From Candidatus Bathyarchaeota archaeon (GTDB lineage Archaea; Thermoproteota; Bathyarchaeia; Bathyarchaeales; Bathycorpusculaceae), in contig JAOAIX010000001.1 of assembly GCA_026414485.1 (NCBI GenBank), positions 151,502-215,501 on the forward strand: a stretch of DNA of 64,000 nucleotides, read 5' to 3'. The notes under the pieces are model-generated. The model was not told the origin of the DNA. It saw only the letters and a program-made list of their open reading frames with translations, and did not search any database. This document shows, in pieces, positions 51,283 to 58,867 of the stretch; position 1 is the stretch's first letter, and each line of letters opens with the position of its first letter. A program made the position numbers and the translations under genes.

Positions 51283-52523
51283 TTCTTGATGTACACAAGA
51301 TTCGTGAAGACTTTCCTATCTTGAAACGGGAAATAAATGGACACAAGCTCATCTACTTCGACAACGCTGCGACCACTCAGAAACCTAGACAAGTAATCGC
51401 CGCTGAACAAACCTTCTATGAGAGCCACAATGGTAACATTCACCGTGCAGTGCATACGCTATCACAAGAAGCCACGGAAATGTATGAAGATGCAAGAGAA
51501 AAAATTGCTCACTTCATCAACGCCCAAGATTCTTCCGAGATAATTTTTGTGAGGGGCGCAACCGAAGCCATCAACTTAGTTGCTTACTCTTGGGGTCTTC
51601 ACAACCTAAAACAAGACGATGAAATGCTTCTTTCATTAATGGAGCACCATAGCAACATTGTGCCCTGGGAGATTGTTTCCAAAATCTCCAGGTTCAAAAT
51701 TAAATATGTTCAAGTCAACAGTGACGGCACATTAGACTACGCAGATTTAGAGAAGAAAATCAATAGTGGAACTAAACTTGTTTCCCTTAGCCACGTTTCA
51801 AACGTTAGTGGAGTCATCAACGATGTCAATTACGTAGCAAAACTTGCTCACGACAATGGCGCTTTGATTTTGGTGGATGGTGCTCAATCCGTTCCTCATA
51901 TGCCTACGGATGTGCAAAAATTAGACGTTGATTTTCTGGTGTTTTCAGGGCACAAAATGCTAGGGCCAACAGGAATAGGTGTTCTCTACGCCAAAAGACA
52001 TTTGCTTGAACGTATGGAGCCTTTTCAGGGCGGAGGCGAAATGATAAAGGACGTCTCTTTTAGCCAAAAAAACGGGCACTGTGCCATTTCTTGGAATGCT
52101 CCGCCGTGGAAGTTTGAGGCAGGGACGCCCAACGTCGCTGGAGGAATAGCTCTAGGCGAAGCCGTCAGATACCTCCAAAACATAGGTATGACTGAAGTTT
52201 TAGAACATGAACTTGCTCTTACTGCTTACGCTTTTAAGCGGTTGCATGAACTTAAAAAACTCACAATTTACGGACCAAAAGACGTTAAAGTCAAATGCGG
52301 TATAATACCCTTCAGCTTAGATGGCCTATCATCCCATGATGTAGCGCTTTTCTGCGACAACTTTGGAATTATGCTCCGTAGTGGTTTCCATTGCGCACAG
52401 CCTCTCCATCAGATTTTCAACCTTCAATCCTCAGCGCGTGCAAGCTTTTACCTTTATAATACCCTTGAAGAGATTGACCGGTTCGTTGAGGTTCTAAAGG
52501 AGTTGGAACAGTTCTGGCGCTAA
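51279..52523 (+). CDS. sufS: SufS-type (group II) cysteine desulfurase with a non-standard start
   Basis: About 414 residues. PLP-dependent removal of sulfur from cysteine. Seen: YFDNAATTQKP, ATEAINLVAYSWG, EHHSNIVPW (stacking His), LILVDGAQSVPH, FSGHKMLGPTGIGVLY with the PLP lysine, and RSGFHCAQPL with the reactive cysteine. The normal N terminus (LDVHKIREDFPILKR) lies upstream of the first standard start codon (TTG 51321). The only candidate starts for it are ATA at 51279 or ATT at 51282, preceded by GGGGGA, overlapping the scaffold stop. Either a rare start codon is used, or a truncated protein is made from 51321. Confidence 0.88.
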   Translation: MILDVHKIREDFPILKREINGHKLIYFDNAATTQKPRQVIAAEQTFYESHNGNIHRAVHTLSQEATEMYEDAREKIAHFINAQDSSEIIFVRGATEAINLVAYSWGLHNLKQDDEMLLSLMEHHSNIVPWEIVSKISRFKIKYVQVNSDGTLDYADLEKKINSGTKLVSLSHVSNVSGVINDVNYVAKLAHDNGALILVDGAQSVPHMPTDVQKLDVDFLVFSGHKMLGPTGIGVLYAKRHLLERMEPFQGGGEMIKDVSFSQKNGHCAISWNAPPWKFEAGTPNVAGGIALGEAVRYLQNIGMTEVLEHELALTAYAFKRLHELKKLTIYGPKDVKVKCGIIPFSLDGLSSHDVALFCDNFGIMLRSGFHCAQPLHQIFNLQSSARASFYLYNTLEEIDRFVEVLKELEQFWR

Positions 52524-52537
52524 CAATTAATGACTTT

Positions 52538-52786
52538 GTGGCAAGAGTTGAAGGAACCTGTGGCGCAGAAAAAGACGTCATAGTTATATTCAAGTATGAA
52601 AAGAAAGAGGAAGCTGTAGCGCGCATCCTCAAAAAAGCCCACGTCAAAAATAGCATTGCAAGCATAATTTACGAGTTAACATATAACGGTACATCATTTA
52701 GGTTATACACTAGTGGAAAAGCCATTTTTAGAGGCATAAAGAACCGCGAAAAACTCAATGAACTTTTGACAACTCTGCTTATTTGA
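52538..52786 (+). CDS. Small TBP-fold-like protein downstream of sufS
   Basis: 82 residues from a GTG start. A strand (DVIVIFKYEKKEEAVARILKKA) is followed by SIIYELTYNGTSFRLYTSGKAIFRG and an amphipathic helix KNREKLNELLTTLL. The FRLYTSGKAIFRG segment, with a strand, turn, strand then helix, resembles the repeat unit of TATA-binding protein (FSSGK...TGAKS..), but only one unit is present. The frame stays open upstream (TINDFVARVEG), so the true start might be earlier. It lies 14 bp after sufS, so co-expression with Fe-S genes is likely. Function unknown. Confidence 0.6.
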   Translation: MARVEGTCGAEKDVIVIFKYEKKEEAVARILKKAHVKNSIASIIYELTYNGTSFRLYTSGKAIFRGIKNREKLNELLTTLLI

Positions 52787-53024
52787 GCTCTTTTCCAATT
52801 CTTAGTCCTGTATTTAATACTACTTTAATGTAGTAAAGACCAATTTGGTTTAGTTCTACGTGTTCAATTGATCGGTGCACGTAGTAGTTTTTATGCTTTG
52901 AGGTAAAGAGTCTAATCGTTAAATCCCCATTTAAGTACTCAGGCGACTTTTTCTTGTTAAAGATTATAGTGACTAAGCCATATTTTGCAGTGTGACAGTT
53001 GAATCCTATAAACCATCTTTTCAA
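52779..53024 (-). CDS. Possible small hypothetical protein (81 residues)
   Basis: An 81-codon frame starting with TTG, convergent with the previous gene and overlapping it by 8 bp. The sequence alternates hydrophobic and charged residues like beta strands (YGLVTIIFNKK, DLTIRLFTS, QIGLYYIKVVLNTGL), which looks protein-like, but I recognise no motif and the upstream ribosome-binding site is weak. It may be a remnant of a larger gene. Confidence 0.3.
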   Translation of the reverse strand: MKRWFIGFNCHTAKYGLVTIIFNKKKSPEYLNGDLTIRLFTSKHKNYYVHRSIEHVELNQIGLYYIKVVLNTGLRIGKELK

Positions 53025-53452
53025 AAACCGACCAAATAAATATGGAGGTCAAGCTAAAAACGTGCCCCCTACTTATAGTTGCCAAAATATTCAACGCTTT
53101 TCTTTGACAGAATAGTATCTCATTATATTATGGCTTCCTAGCTGCTCATGGCATGACTTTACAACTTTTGTTGTTGTACATTTTTCGGCTTTTGGAATAA
53201 TGTTTTATGTCTCTTCGTCGGTTATTGTGCAGCCATTTAAGTTGTTAAGTGAAAATTTTTGTTGTTGTCTTCAATCTTTAACATAGTTTGGGGGGTAGAC
53301 TTAAGCACAACTTATGTTTCACTAAACTTTAAATTGTCTATCAGGCTTCAGTAAGCTTCCATAAACGTTTTTATGTCTAAACAAATGCTTTTTATACTAT
53401 TGTATGCCTGCGTAACTAACAATTTTAGTAAAAGTCCCCTTTCTACGTAATA
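53025..53452. other. 428-base gene-free AT-rich region
   Basis: All frames are broken by stops. It contains two copies of TTTTGTTGTTGT (near 53168 and 53256) and scattered TATA-like strings, but I see no tRNA, CRISPR, transposon end or convincing small RNA. It may be a decayed locus or an undetected non-coding RNA. Confidence 0.4.
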
Positions 53453-54073
53453 CTATCTTTTAAGGTCTCTAGTAGTTTGGAGGAGTATCCTTAAAACCTC
53501 ATAGTAAGGGCCTCTATGGTTTAGCGTGCCGCGCTGAAAAAGCCATTCTGGATGAATGTGTAAAACTTCCCCTTTTTTTATGCTTTTTTTCGCCATCTCA
53601 ACCACTTGGTCTGTTGAGTTACAATAACAGAGAACGTCTAGTCCTAATGTGGGAAACTCATAAAATGATTTAAGAGGAAAACCTTTCGGAATTTGCGCTC
53701 TGGGTTCCCACAGTTTTCTTCTCCACATCAACCGTGCCAGCAACCTGGCTGTGCCGTGAACTGTGTAAAATTTTACTTTTCGCTTGGTTGCTTTTTCCAG
53801 TTTTTCCAGCTCACAGTACGGATCGTTGGCTACGTGAAGTGCTACCTCGTGTCTTTCTGGGTGTAGGAGTTCCAGCAATTCTTTGTCAGGTATGGTTTGG
53901 GGCGTGAAAAACCAGTAAGCCATAACCTCCTTAGGTGACTCATTAACCATTTTTGCAATTATCTTAGCGTTTCTCAAGTAGTTTCTGCTGACTTTAGTGT
54001 TCAACAGTGTAAAAAGGAAGCTTTGTATCCTTGAAGGATACGGATAATCTACGTCTATTCGAAGTTTTATCAT
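53453..54073 (-). CDS. Polysaccharide-deacetylase-like (NodB-fold) protein
   Basis: About 206 residues. An N-terminal strand KLRIDVDYP carries Asp7 and Asp9; HEVALHVANDP supplies two histidines two turns apart; FYTVHGT and LHIHPEW complete the pattern of a metal-binding glycosidase/deacetylase barrel. Such enzymes remove acetyl groups from N-acetyl sugars, which would suit the neighbouring sugar genes. The frame runs to 54106, but the TATA box at 54112-54120 and the GAGG before this ATG favour 54073. Motif spacing is not textbook, so the family call is tentative. Confidence 0.55.
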   Translation of the reverse strand: MIKLRIDVDYPYPSRIQSFLFTLLNTKVSRNYLRNAKIIAKMVNESPKEVMAYWFFTPQTIPDKELLELLHPERHEVALHVANDPYCELEKLEKATKRKVKFYTVHGTARLLARLMWRRKLWEPRAQIPKGFPLKSFYEFPTLGLDVLCYCNSTDQVVEMAKKSIKKGEVLHIHPEWLFQRGTLNHRGPYYEVLRILLQTTRDLKR

Positions 54074-54111
54074 GTCGCCTCGTTGCCATCTCTTAGTGAA
54101 TGACACTGTAA

Positions 54112-54120
54112 GATTATAAT
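54112..54120 (-). promoter_or_regulatory. TATA box of the deacetylase-like gene
   Basis: Minus strand ATTATAATC, predicting a transcript start near 54089, between the two possible start codons. Confidence 0.45.
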
Positions 54121-54151
54121 CCTATACTGCCGATATAGCTTAAAAACTATT

Positions 54152-55078
54152 TTACAATTTTTCTAGAGCTTGCTCGTAAGTTTGACGAATAGCCTTTGCG
54201 GCATCTCTGATTTCTTTTTGCTCTTCAGCGGTTAAAGCATCATAAATTGACGGTTCTATAGTTTTGCCCACAGGTCTTGGCATACCCACAAATGTTGTAT
54301 CTGAACATTCCTTAAAAGGAGCTGCAACTGACAAAATTTGTCTTGTGTCCTCTATTATGGCGCGGATTATGTCTCTAAAGGATGCTGCGGGACCAAATTC
54401 TGTGGCTCCAATATTATCCACTATAAGTTTGGAGACGTCTTTCATGTAAGACGCAATTTCTGTTTTTGAGAAAGGTAACCTGTTCTTTTGGCTGTACTCC
54501 CAGATTGGAACGTTGGCTACTTTAGTCGTGGACCACAACGGAATCGCCAAGTCGCCATGTTCTCCTCCAACCCAACCTTGAACTTGCGAGACAGGTACTT
54601 GGAAGGTTTGGGCGATTTTCGCTCTGAACCTTAGTGACTCCAAATTTGTGCCTGTGCTTATCACATATTCGGCTTTAGTGTATTTTTTGCAGACCATACC
54701 CATAGCGTCAACGGGGTTTGTTATTACAATGTATTTGGCGCCTGGGTTTCTAGATGCAGTGGCTTCAGCGATAGTTTTCACAATTTTTGCGTTTTCAACT
54801 GCTAAGTCACGACGGGTCATTTTAACTCCTGGGGTGCGCGCTTTGCCTGCAGCGATGAGAATTATGTCTGCTCCTGCAACTTGTTCGTCTTTGTCACATG
54901 AATTTATCTCAATATTAGTGCCGATGCTGGCGTTGACGTGTCTGAGTTCTTCGGCAAATGCGGAGGCAAGACCTGGTTTAGTGTCACAAACTGTAATGGT
55001 GTCAACAAGTTTTGTGTTCATTATTGTGTAGGCTGTTGGTCTTCCTACTCGTCCTGTTCCAATTTGAGCAATATGCAC
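54152..55078 (-). CDS. mdh: Malate dehydrogenase (LDH/MDH family)
   Basis: 308 residues. NAD(P)-dependent interconversion of malate and oxaloacetate. Seen: IGTGRVGRPTA (Rossmann), VCDTKPG, an AGKARTPGVKMTRRDL loop whose Arg at the substrate-specificity position (in KARTPG) and conserved RRDL Arg favour malate over lactate, VITNPVD, and GGEHGDLA with the catalytic His. GTG start with AGGAG upstream, 18 bp after rfbD, so it seems to be in the rhamnose operon, which is unusual. Confidence 0.9.
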   Translation of the reverse strand: MHIAQIGTGRVGRPTAYTIMNTKLVDTITVCDTKPGLASAFAEELRHVNASIGTNIEINSCDKDEQVAGADIILIAAGKARTPGVKMTRRDLAVENAKIVKTIAEATASRNPGAKYIVITNPVDAMGMVCKKYTKAEYVISTGTNLESLRFRAKIAQTFQVPVSQVQGWVGGEHGDLAIPLWSTTKVANVPIWEYSQKNRLPFSKTEIASYMKDVSKLIVDNIGATEFGPAASFRDIIRAIIEDTRQILSVAAPFKECSDTTFVGMPRPVGKTIEPSIYDALTAEEQKEIRDAAKAIRQTYEQALEKL

Positions 55079-55096
55079 GGTTGTCTTCTCCTAATC

Positions 55097-55981
55097 TTAA
55101 TTATTGAGTTCTTTTTTTAGTTGTTCTAGTGCCTCTTGAGCTTGTAAAGGCTTATTTTTTAGCGTTTGCTGAGCTTTTGTGATGTCTAGTGATGAGTCTT
55201 TTGGTCGTTTAGCTGGCCAAGAGAACTGTGTCATATTGGTAGGTACTAGCAGTTCTGTTTCTAAGTGAAATGTTTGTGCCAACTCTTTTGCAAACTCATA
55301 TCTGCTTATGCGTGTAGCGCCTGAAATATGATAGATGCCAGTTAATTTGCGTTCAATGATCTCTAGTGTCATGTTTGCCATGTTAGTGTTGAGAGTAGGT
55401 GAGTTCCATTGGTCAACTAGCACTTTTGGTGATTCTTTATTCTCGAGTTTGTTTATAAGCCACAGAGCGAAGTTAATTTTCCCTGCTGCAGGTTGGGCTC
55501 CATAAATTACGCTAGCTCTTACAACACAATGTTCTTCAAGCGTGTTTTCCACAAGTTCTTCTGATTTTAGCTTGGTTAGCCCATAATAGTTCAGTGGTTC
55601 AGGCGGGTCGGTTTCTTTGTAGTTCCCTTTTTCGCCGTTGAAAACATAGTCTGTGGAAACATATACTAAAAAGGCATTATTTTTTTTTGCAGCTTCTACT
55701 ATGTTTTTTGTGCCTTCCACGTTTATTTTCCATGCGAGATCCTTGTTTACTTCACATTTATCCACATCTGTTAGCGTGGCTGCATGTACAACCACTTCGG
55801 GAATTACCTTAGAGAAAACTTTCTCCACCTTGATTTTTTCTGTTATGTCAAAATGCGTCGGTACTCCATAGGTTGGTTTGTCTTTACTGTAGCCTGAATA
55901 AACATCATAGCCCTTTGACGTTGCGATTTCAGCCAATTTGGAACCAAAGAGACCAGATGCACCAGTGATGAGGAGTTTCAA
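55097..55981 (-). CDS. rfbD: dTDP-4-dehydrorhamnose reductase
   Basis: Final step of dTDP-L-rhamnose synthesis. 294 residues of the extended SDR fold: LLITGASGLFGSKLA, VVHAATLTDVDKCE, VYVSTDYVFNGEKG and YYGLTKLKSEE (catalytic Tyr/Lys), RASVIYGAQP. The ATG at 56002 would add seven residues; I choose the TTG at 55981, which overlaps the rfbB stop by 4 bp, as elsewhere in this genome. Confidence 0.93.
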   Translation of the reverse strand: MKLLITGASGLFGSKLAEIATSKGYDVYSGYSKDKPTYGVPTHFDITEKIKVEKVFSKVIPEVVVHAATLTDVDKCEVNKDLAWKINVEGTKNIVEAAKKNNAFLVYVSTDYVFNGEKGNYKETDPPEPLNYYGLTKLKSEELVENTLEEHCVVRASVIYGAQPAAGKINFALWLINKLENKESPKVLVDQWNSPTLNTNMANMTLEIIERKLTGIYHISGATRISRYEFAKELAQTFHLETELLVPTNMTQFSWPAKRPKDSSLDITKAQQTLKNKPLQAQEALEQLKKELNN

Positions 55982-56994
55982 CGGGAACCACTGAGTTTCC
56001 ATGGTGTGGGGTGAAGGATGCTTTCAGTTGCAAAGGGTTTCCACCAATGCTCGTTTTCAACGTACCATTTCACTGTTAACTCCAGCGATTCGTTAAACGA
56101 GAATTTTGGTTTCCATCCTGTCTGAGATTGAATTTTCGTTGAGTCGAGACTGTAGCGTAAGTCGTGGCCAGGGCGATCTTCTACGAATGTTATCAAATTT
56201 TCTGGTTTTCTAAGAAGCTTCAGGATTTTATTTGCAATTTCAATATTTTGTTCTTCATTTCCTGCCGAGATGTTGTAGATCTCGCCTGGGATGCCTTTTT
56301 CCAGAATTGTCGCTATGGCTGCGCAGTGGTCTTGAACATAAATCCAGTCACGGATGTTAGTTCCTTTGCCATAAATGGGGATGGGGAGGTTTTTCAGGGC
56401 GCGTATGATTATTTTGGGTATAAGTTTTTCTGGAAGTTGATAGGGACCAAAGTTATTTGTGCATCGAGTAATTGATGCTTTTATGCCGTAAGTTTTGTAG
56501 TAAGCCAAAACGAACATGTCACCAGCTGCTTTTGAGGCCGAGTAGGGGTTTGAGGGGTTTGGTGGGGCGTTTTCTGTAAAGGATCCCTCTAATGCTTGAC
56601 CATAAACTTCATCTGTTGAAACTTGAACAAGTTTGACTTTGTGGTTGTGTCTCCGTATAGCCTCTAGAAGTGTAAACGTTCCGATTGTGTTGTTTTGTAG
56701 GAAAGTGTTTGGATCGACTATGCTGCGATCCACATGGGTTTCTGCAGCTATGTTCACTATGGCATCAACTTGGTTAACCACCTTGTTTAGGAGAAGTGGA
56801 TTACATATGTCGCCTTTGATGAAGGTATATCGATCATCGTTTTCTAAGTCAAGTAGATTTGCTGGATTAGCCCCTATACCAATTTTGTCTATGTTCGTTA
56901 GCTCACAATTAGGATATTTTGCAAGCATGTATCTGCAGAAATTGCTTCCTATGAAACCTAAGCCGCCTGTAACAAGTAACTTCATGTACATCAC
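55978..56994 (-). CDS. rfbB: dTDP-glucose 4,6-dehydratase
   Basis: Makes dTDP-4-dehydro-6-deoxyglucose. 338 residues: LLVTGGLGFIGSNFCRYML, IAAETHVDRSI, VSTDEVYG, NPYSASKAAGDMF (catalytic Tyr/Lys) and RCTNNFGPYQLPEKLIP, then the nucleotide-sugar-binding RDWIYVQDHC and RPGHDLRYS. ATG; overlaps rfbC by 4 bp. Confidence 0.96.
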   Translation of the reverse strand: MMYMKLLVTGGLGFIGSNFCRYMLAKYPNCELTNIDKIGIGANPANLLDLENDDRYTFIKGDICNPLLLNKVVNQVDAIVNIAAETHVDRSIVDPNTFLQNNTIGTFTLLEAIRRHNHKVKLVQVSTDEVYGQALEGSFTENAPPNPSNPYSASKAAGDMFVLAYYKTYGIKASITRCTNNFGPYQLPEKLIPKIIIRALKNLPIPIYGKGTNIRDWIYVQDHCAAIATILEKGIPGEIYNISAGNEEQNIEIANKILKLLRKPENLITFVEDRPGHDLRYSLDSTKIQSQTGWKPKFSFNESLELTVKWYVENEHWWKPFATESILHPTPWKLSGSR

Positions 56995-57494
56995 TTATGT
57001 GGTGGATGGTTCCAATCCCACGGCTTCCCAACTCTGACGTCGTCTTTTTTGCCGTTTATCAGTTTGGGAACAAAAGTGGGGTCATTCCATGGTTTCCGCT
57101 CTTCATCAGGATCGTCATAATCATAAGTTTTGGTTGTAAAATAGAGCAACATGGCAGGTTCATTTCCAAGCACTTTAAAGCCATGCCAATATTGTCCGGG
57201 CATGCGGACTATCTGGGGAATTTGACTTGCCGAGATTATTTCGTTGAGTTCTTTGGTTTTTTCGTCAAATCCACATATTTTTATGGTGCCTTGCAGAGTA
57301 ATGAAGTAATCTGTTTGACCTTTGAGGTGTCTGTGCCACGCCCGAATAATTCCTGGGTAAGTGTTAGAAACATTAGCTTGGGCTATTTCGCCCTCCACAA
57401 AGAGGTCTTTCCAGTCTTTACGCATGACTTCTGCAAAAAAACCTCTCTCATCAGGCGTACGTTTTATCGGTTTAACTACTATACCTGTTAACAA
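56991..57494 (-). CDS. rfbC: dTDP-4-dehydrorhamnose 3,5-epimerase-like cupin
   Basis: 167 residues of the RmlC cupin fold: DERGFFAEVMRKDW, IRAWHRHLKGQTDYF with the catalytic histidine, MPGQYWHGFKVLG and DPDEERKPWNDPTF near the C terminus. Converts the 4-keto sugar to the L-rhamno configuration. TTG start with GGCGGG upstream. Own promoter likely in the 80-base gap after rfbA. Confidence 0.88.
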   Translation of the reverse strand: MLTGIVVKPIKRTPDERGFFAEVMRKDWKDLFVEGEIAQANVSNTYPGIIRAWHRHLKGQTDYFITLQGTIKICGFDEKTKELNEIISASQIPQIVRMPGQYWHGFKVLGNEPAMLLYFTTKTYDYDDPDEERKPWNDPTFVPKLINGKKDDVRVGKPWDWNHPPHK

Positions 57495-57519
57495 TTGTTT
57501 TTCCCGCCTTTTTATGCTT

Positions 57520-57535
57520 TATACATTATTGTATA
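57520..57535. promoter_or_regulatory. Dyad in the rfbC promoter
   Basis: TATACA (57520-57525) and TGTATA (57530-57535) with a 4-base spacer form a perfect dyad. A TATA-like TTTTATAACA on the minus strand (57554-57563) predicts transcription starting inside it, so it could be a repressor site. It is AT-rich, so chance occurrence is quite possible. Confidence 0.3.
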
Positions 57536-57574
57536 GAACATATTTATTGCCTGTGTTATAAAATCAGGTGTCCT

Positions 57575-58633
57575 TCAAACTTCAACTTCTGAGAAATCTC
57601 CGATGTGAAGTTTAATGGTTCCGCATTTTGAGTTTTTTGTTACCTTTGCGTTTTTGCCTATGAGACTGTCTTCCATGCGTTCCACGTTTTTAACAATTAC
57701 GTTTTCCATGAGAACACAATACTCTAGATTAGAGTTGATAACTTGGGCATTATCGCCGATGCTGGTGTAGGGACCAATAAAGGAATTCTCAACAGAGACG
57801 TTTTTGCCTATTATGCAGGGGCCTCTTATTTTGCTGTTTAACACTTTTGCTGTTGGTTCAACTTGCACTCTGCCTTCTATAGTACTATTTTTTGTTTCAC
57901 CTTGCACATTTGTTTTAATGTATTCATCTAGAATTTTTGCGTTGGCTGAGAGTATGTCGTCTTTTTTGCCTGTATCCAACCACCACGAGTTGAGCACATC
58001 TGCTCTAACATTAAAGCCCATATTGACCATTTCCTGTATAGCATCGGTTATTTCGAGTTCTCCTCTCCAAGACGGCTTGATGCGTTCTATGGCTTGGTGA
58101 ACTTTGTTGGAGAACAGGTAGGTTCCGATTATGGCCATGTTACCCATAGGCACTTTGGGTTTTTCCACCAGCTTGATAATGTTGCCTTTTTTGTCTAGTT
58201 GCGCAATACCAAAGCGTGAGGGATCATCTACTTCTTTAAGTAGAATTAACGAGTCAAGTTTCTCTTTTTCGAACTTTTCAACTAGTTTTTTTACGCCTTG
58301 ACCAGTGACGTTATCGCCAAGGCACATTATGAAAGGATCGTTGCCTAGAAAGTTTTGGGCTGTTTTCACGGCATGCGCTAAACCTAGCGGTTCTTGAGGG
58401 ATGTAAGTGACTTTAATTTTCCATGCTGAGCCATCTTTTACGTATTCTTTGACGTACTCGCCAGTTTCTGGGGCAATTATGATACCTGCTTCTTTTATTT
58501 TTGTTTCGGCTATCTGGTCAAGCACGTAGCCAAGTATAGGTTTGTTTGCTACAGGAATAAGTTGTTTAGCACAGGTAAACGTCAAAGGCCTGAGTCGTGT
58601 TCCTTTTCCTCCGCTTAGGACCAAGGCTTTCAT
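57575..58633 (-). CDS. rfbA: Glucose-1-phosphate thymidylyltransferase, long form with left-handed beta-helix
   Basis: 352 residues. N-terminal nucleotidyltransferase: LSGGKGTRLRPLTFTCAKQL, CLGDNV, FGIAQLD, VEKPKVP and WWLDTGKKDDIL. C-terminal hexapeptide-type repeats (about 245-345: KNSTIEGRVQVEPTAKVLNSKIRG, IIGKNVSVENSFIGPYTSIG). Makes dTDP-glucose from glucose-1-phosphate. The long form with a beta helix is common in archaea and actinobacteria. ATG start, first gene of the rhamnose set, divergent from proS. Confidence 0.92.
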   Translation of the reverse strand: MKALVLSGGKGTRLRPLTFTCAKQLIPVANKPILGYVLDQIAETKIKEAGIIIAPETGEYVKEYVKDGSAWKIKVTYIPQEPLGLAHAVKTAQNFLGNDPFIMCLGDNVTGQGVKKLVEKFEKEKLDSLILLKEVDDPSRFGIAQLDKKGNIIKLVEKPKVPMGNMAIIGTYLFSNKVHQAIERIKPSWRGELEITDAIQEMVNMGFNVRADVLNSWWLDTGKKDDILSANAKILDEYIKTNVQGETKNSTIEGRVQVEPTAKVLNSKIRGPCIIGKNVSVENSFIGPYTSIGDNAQVINSNLEYCVLMENVIVKNVERMEDSLIGKNAKVTKNSKCGTIKLHIGDFSEVEV

Positions 58634-58867
58634 GTGGATACCTTTGTTCCCTAACGGCTCTTACACTATATAAGAATAACGAGTAACAAGTTTAGGCATA
58701 GGCAAAAACGGTTGTTTTTGATGATCAATACCCGATATAGAAATGCGTAGGCATCTGGCTTTGTTGTTAAAAATATTCAGTTAAAGACCATTAAAAGGCA
58801 TCGTCAAGTTTCTTTTGAAAGTGCGCTATGGTTATATTCTTGCATTGCGAAAGCTTGAGAGATAGAA

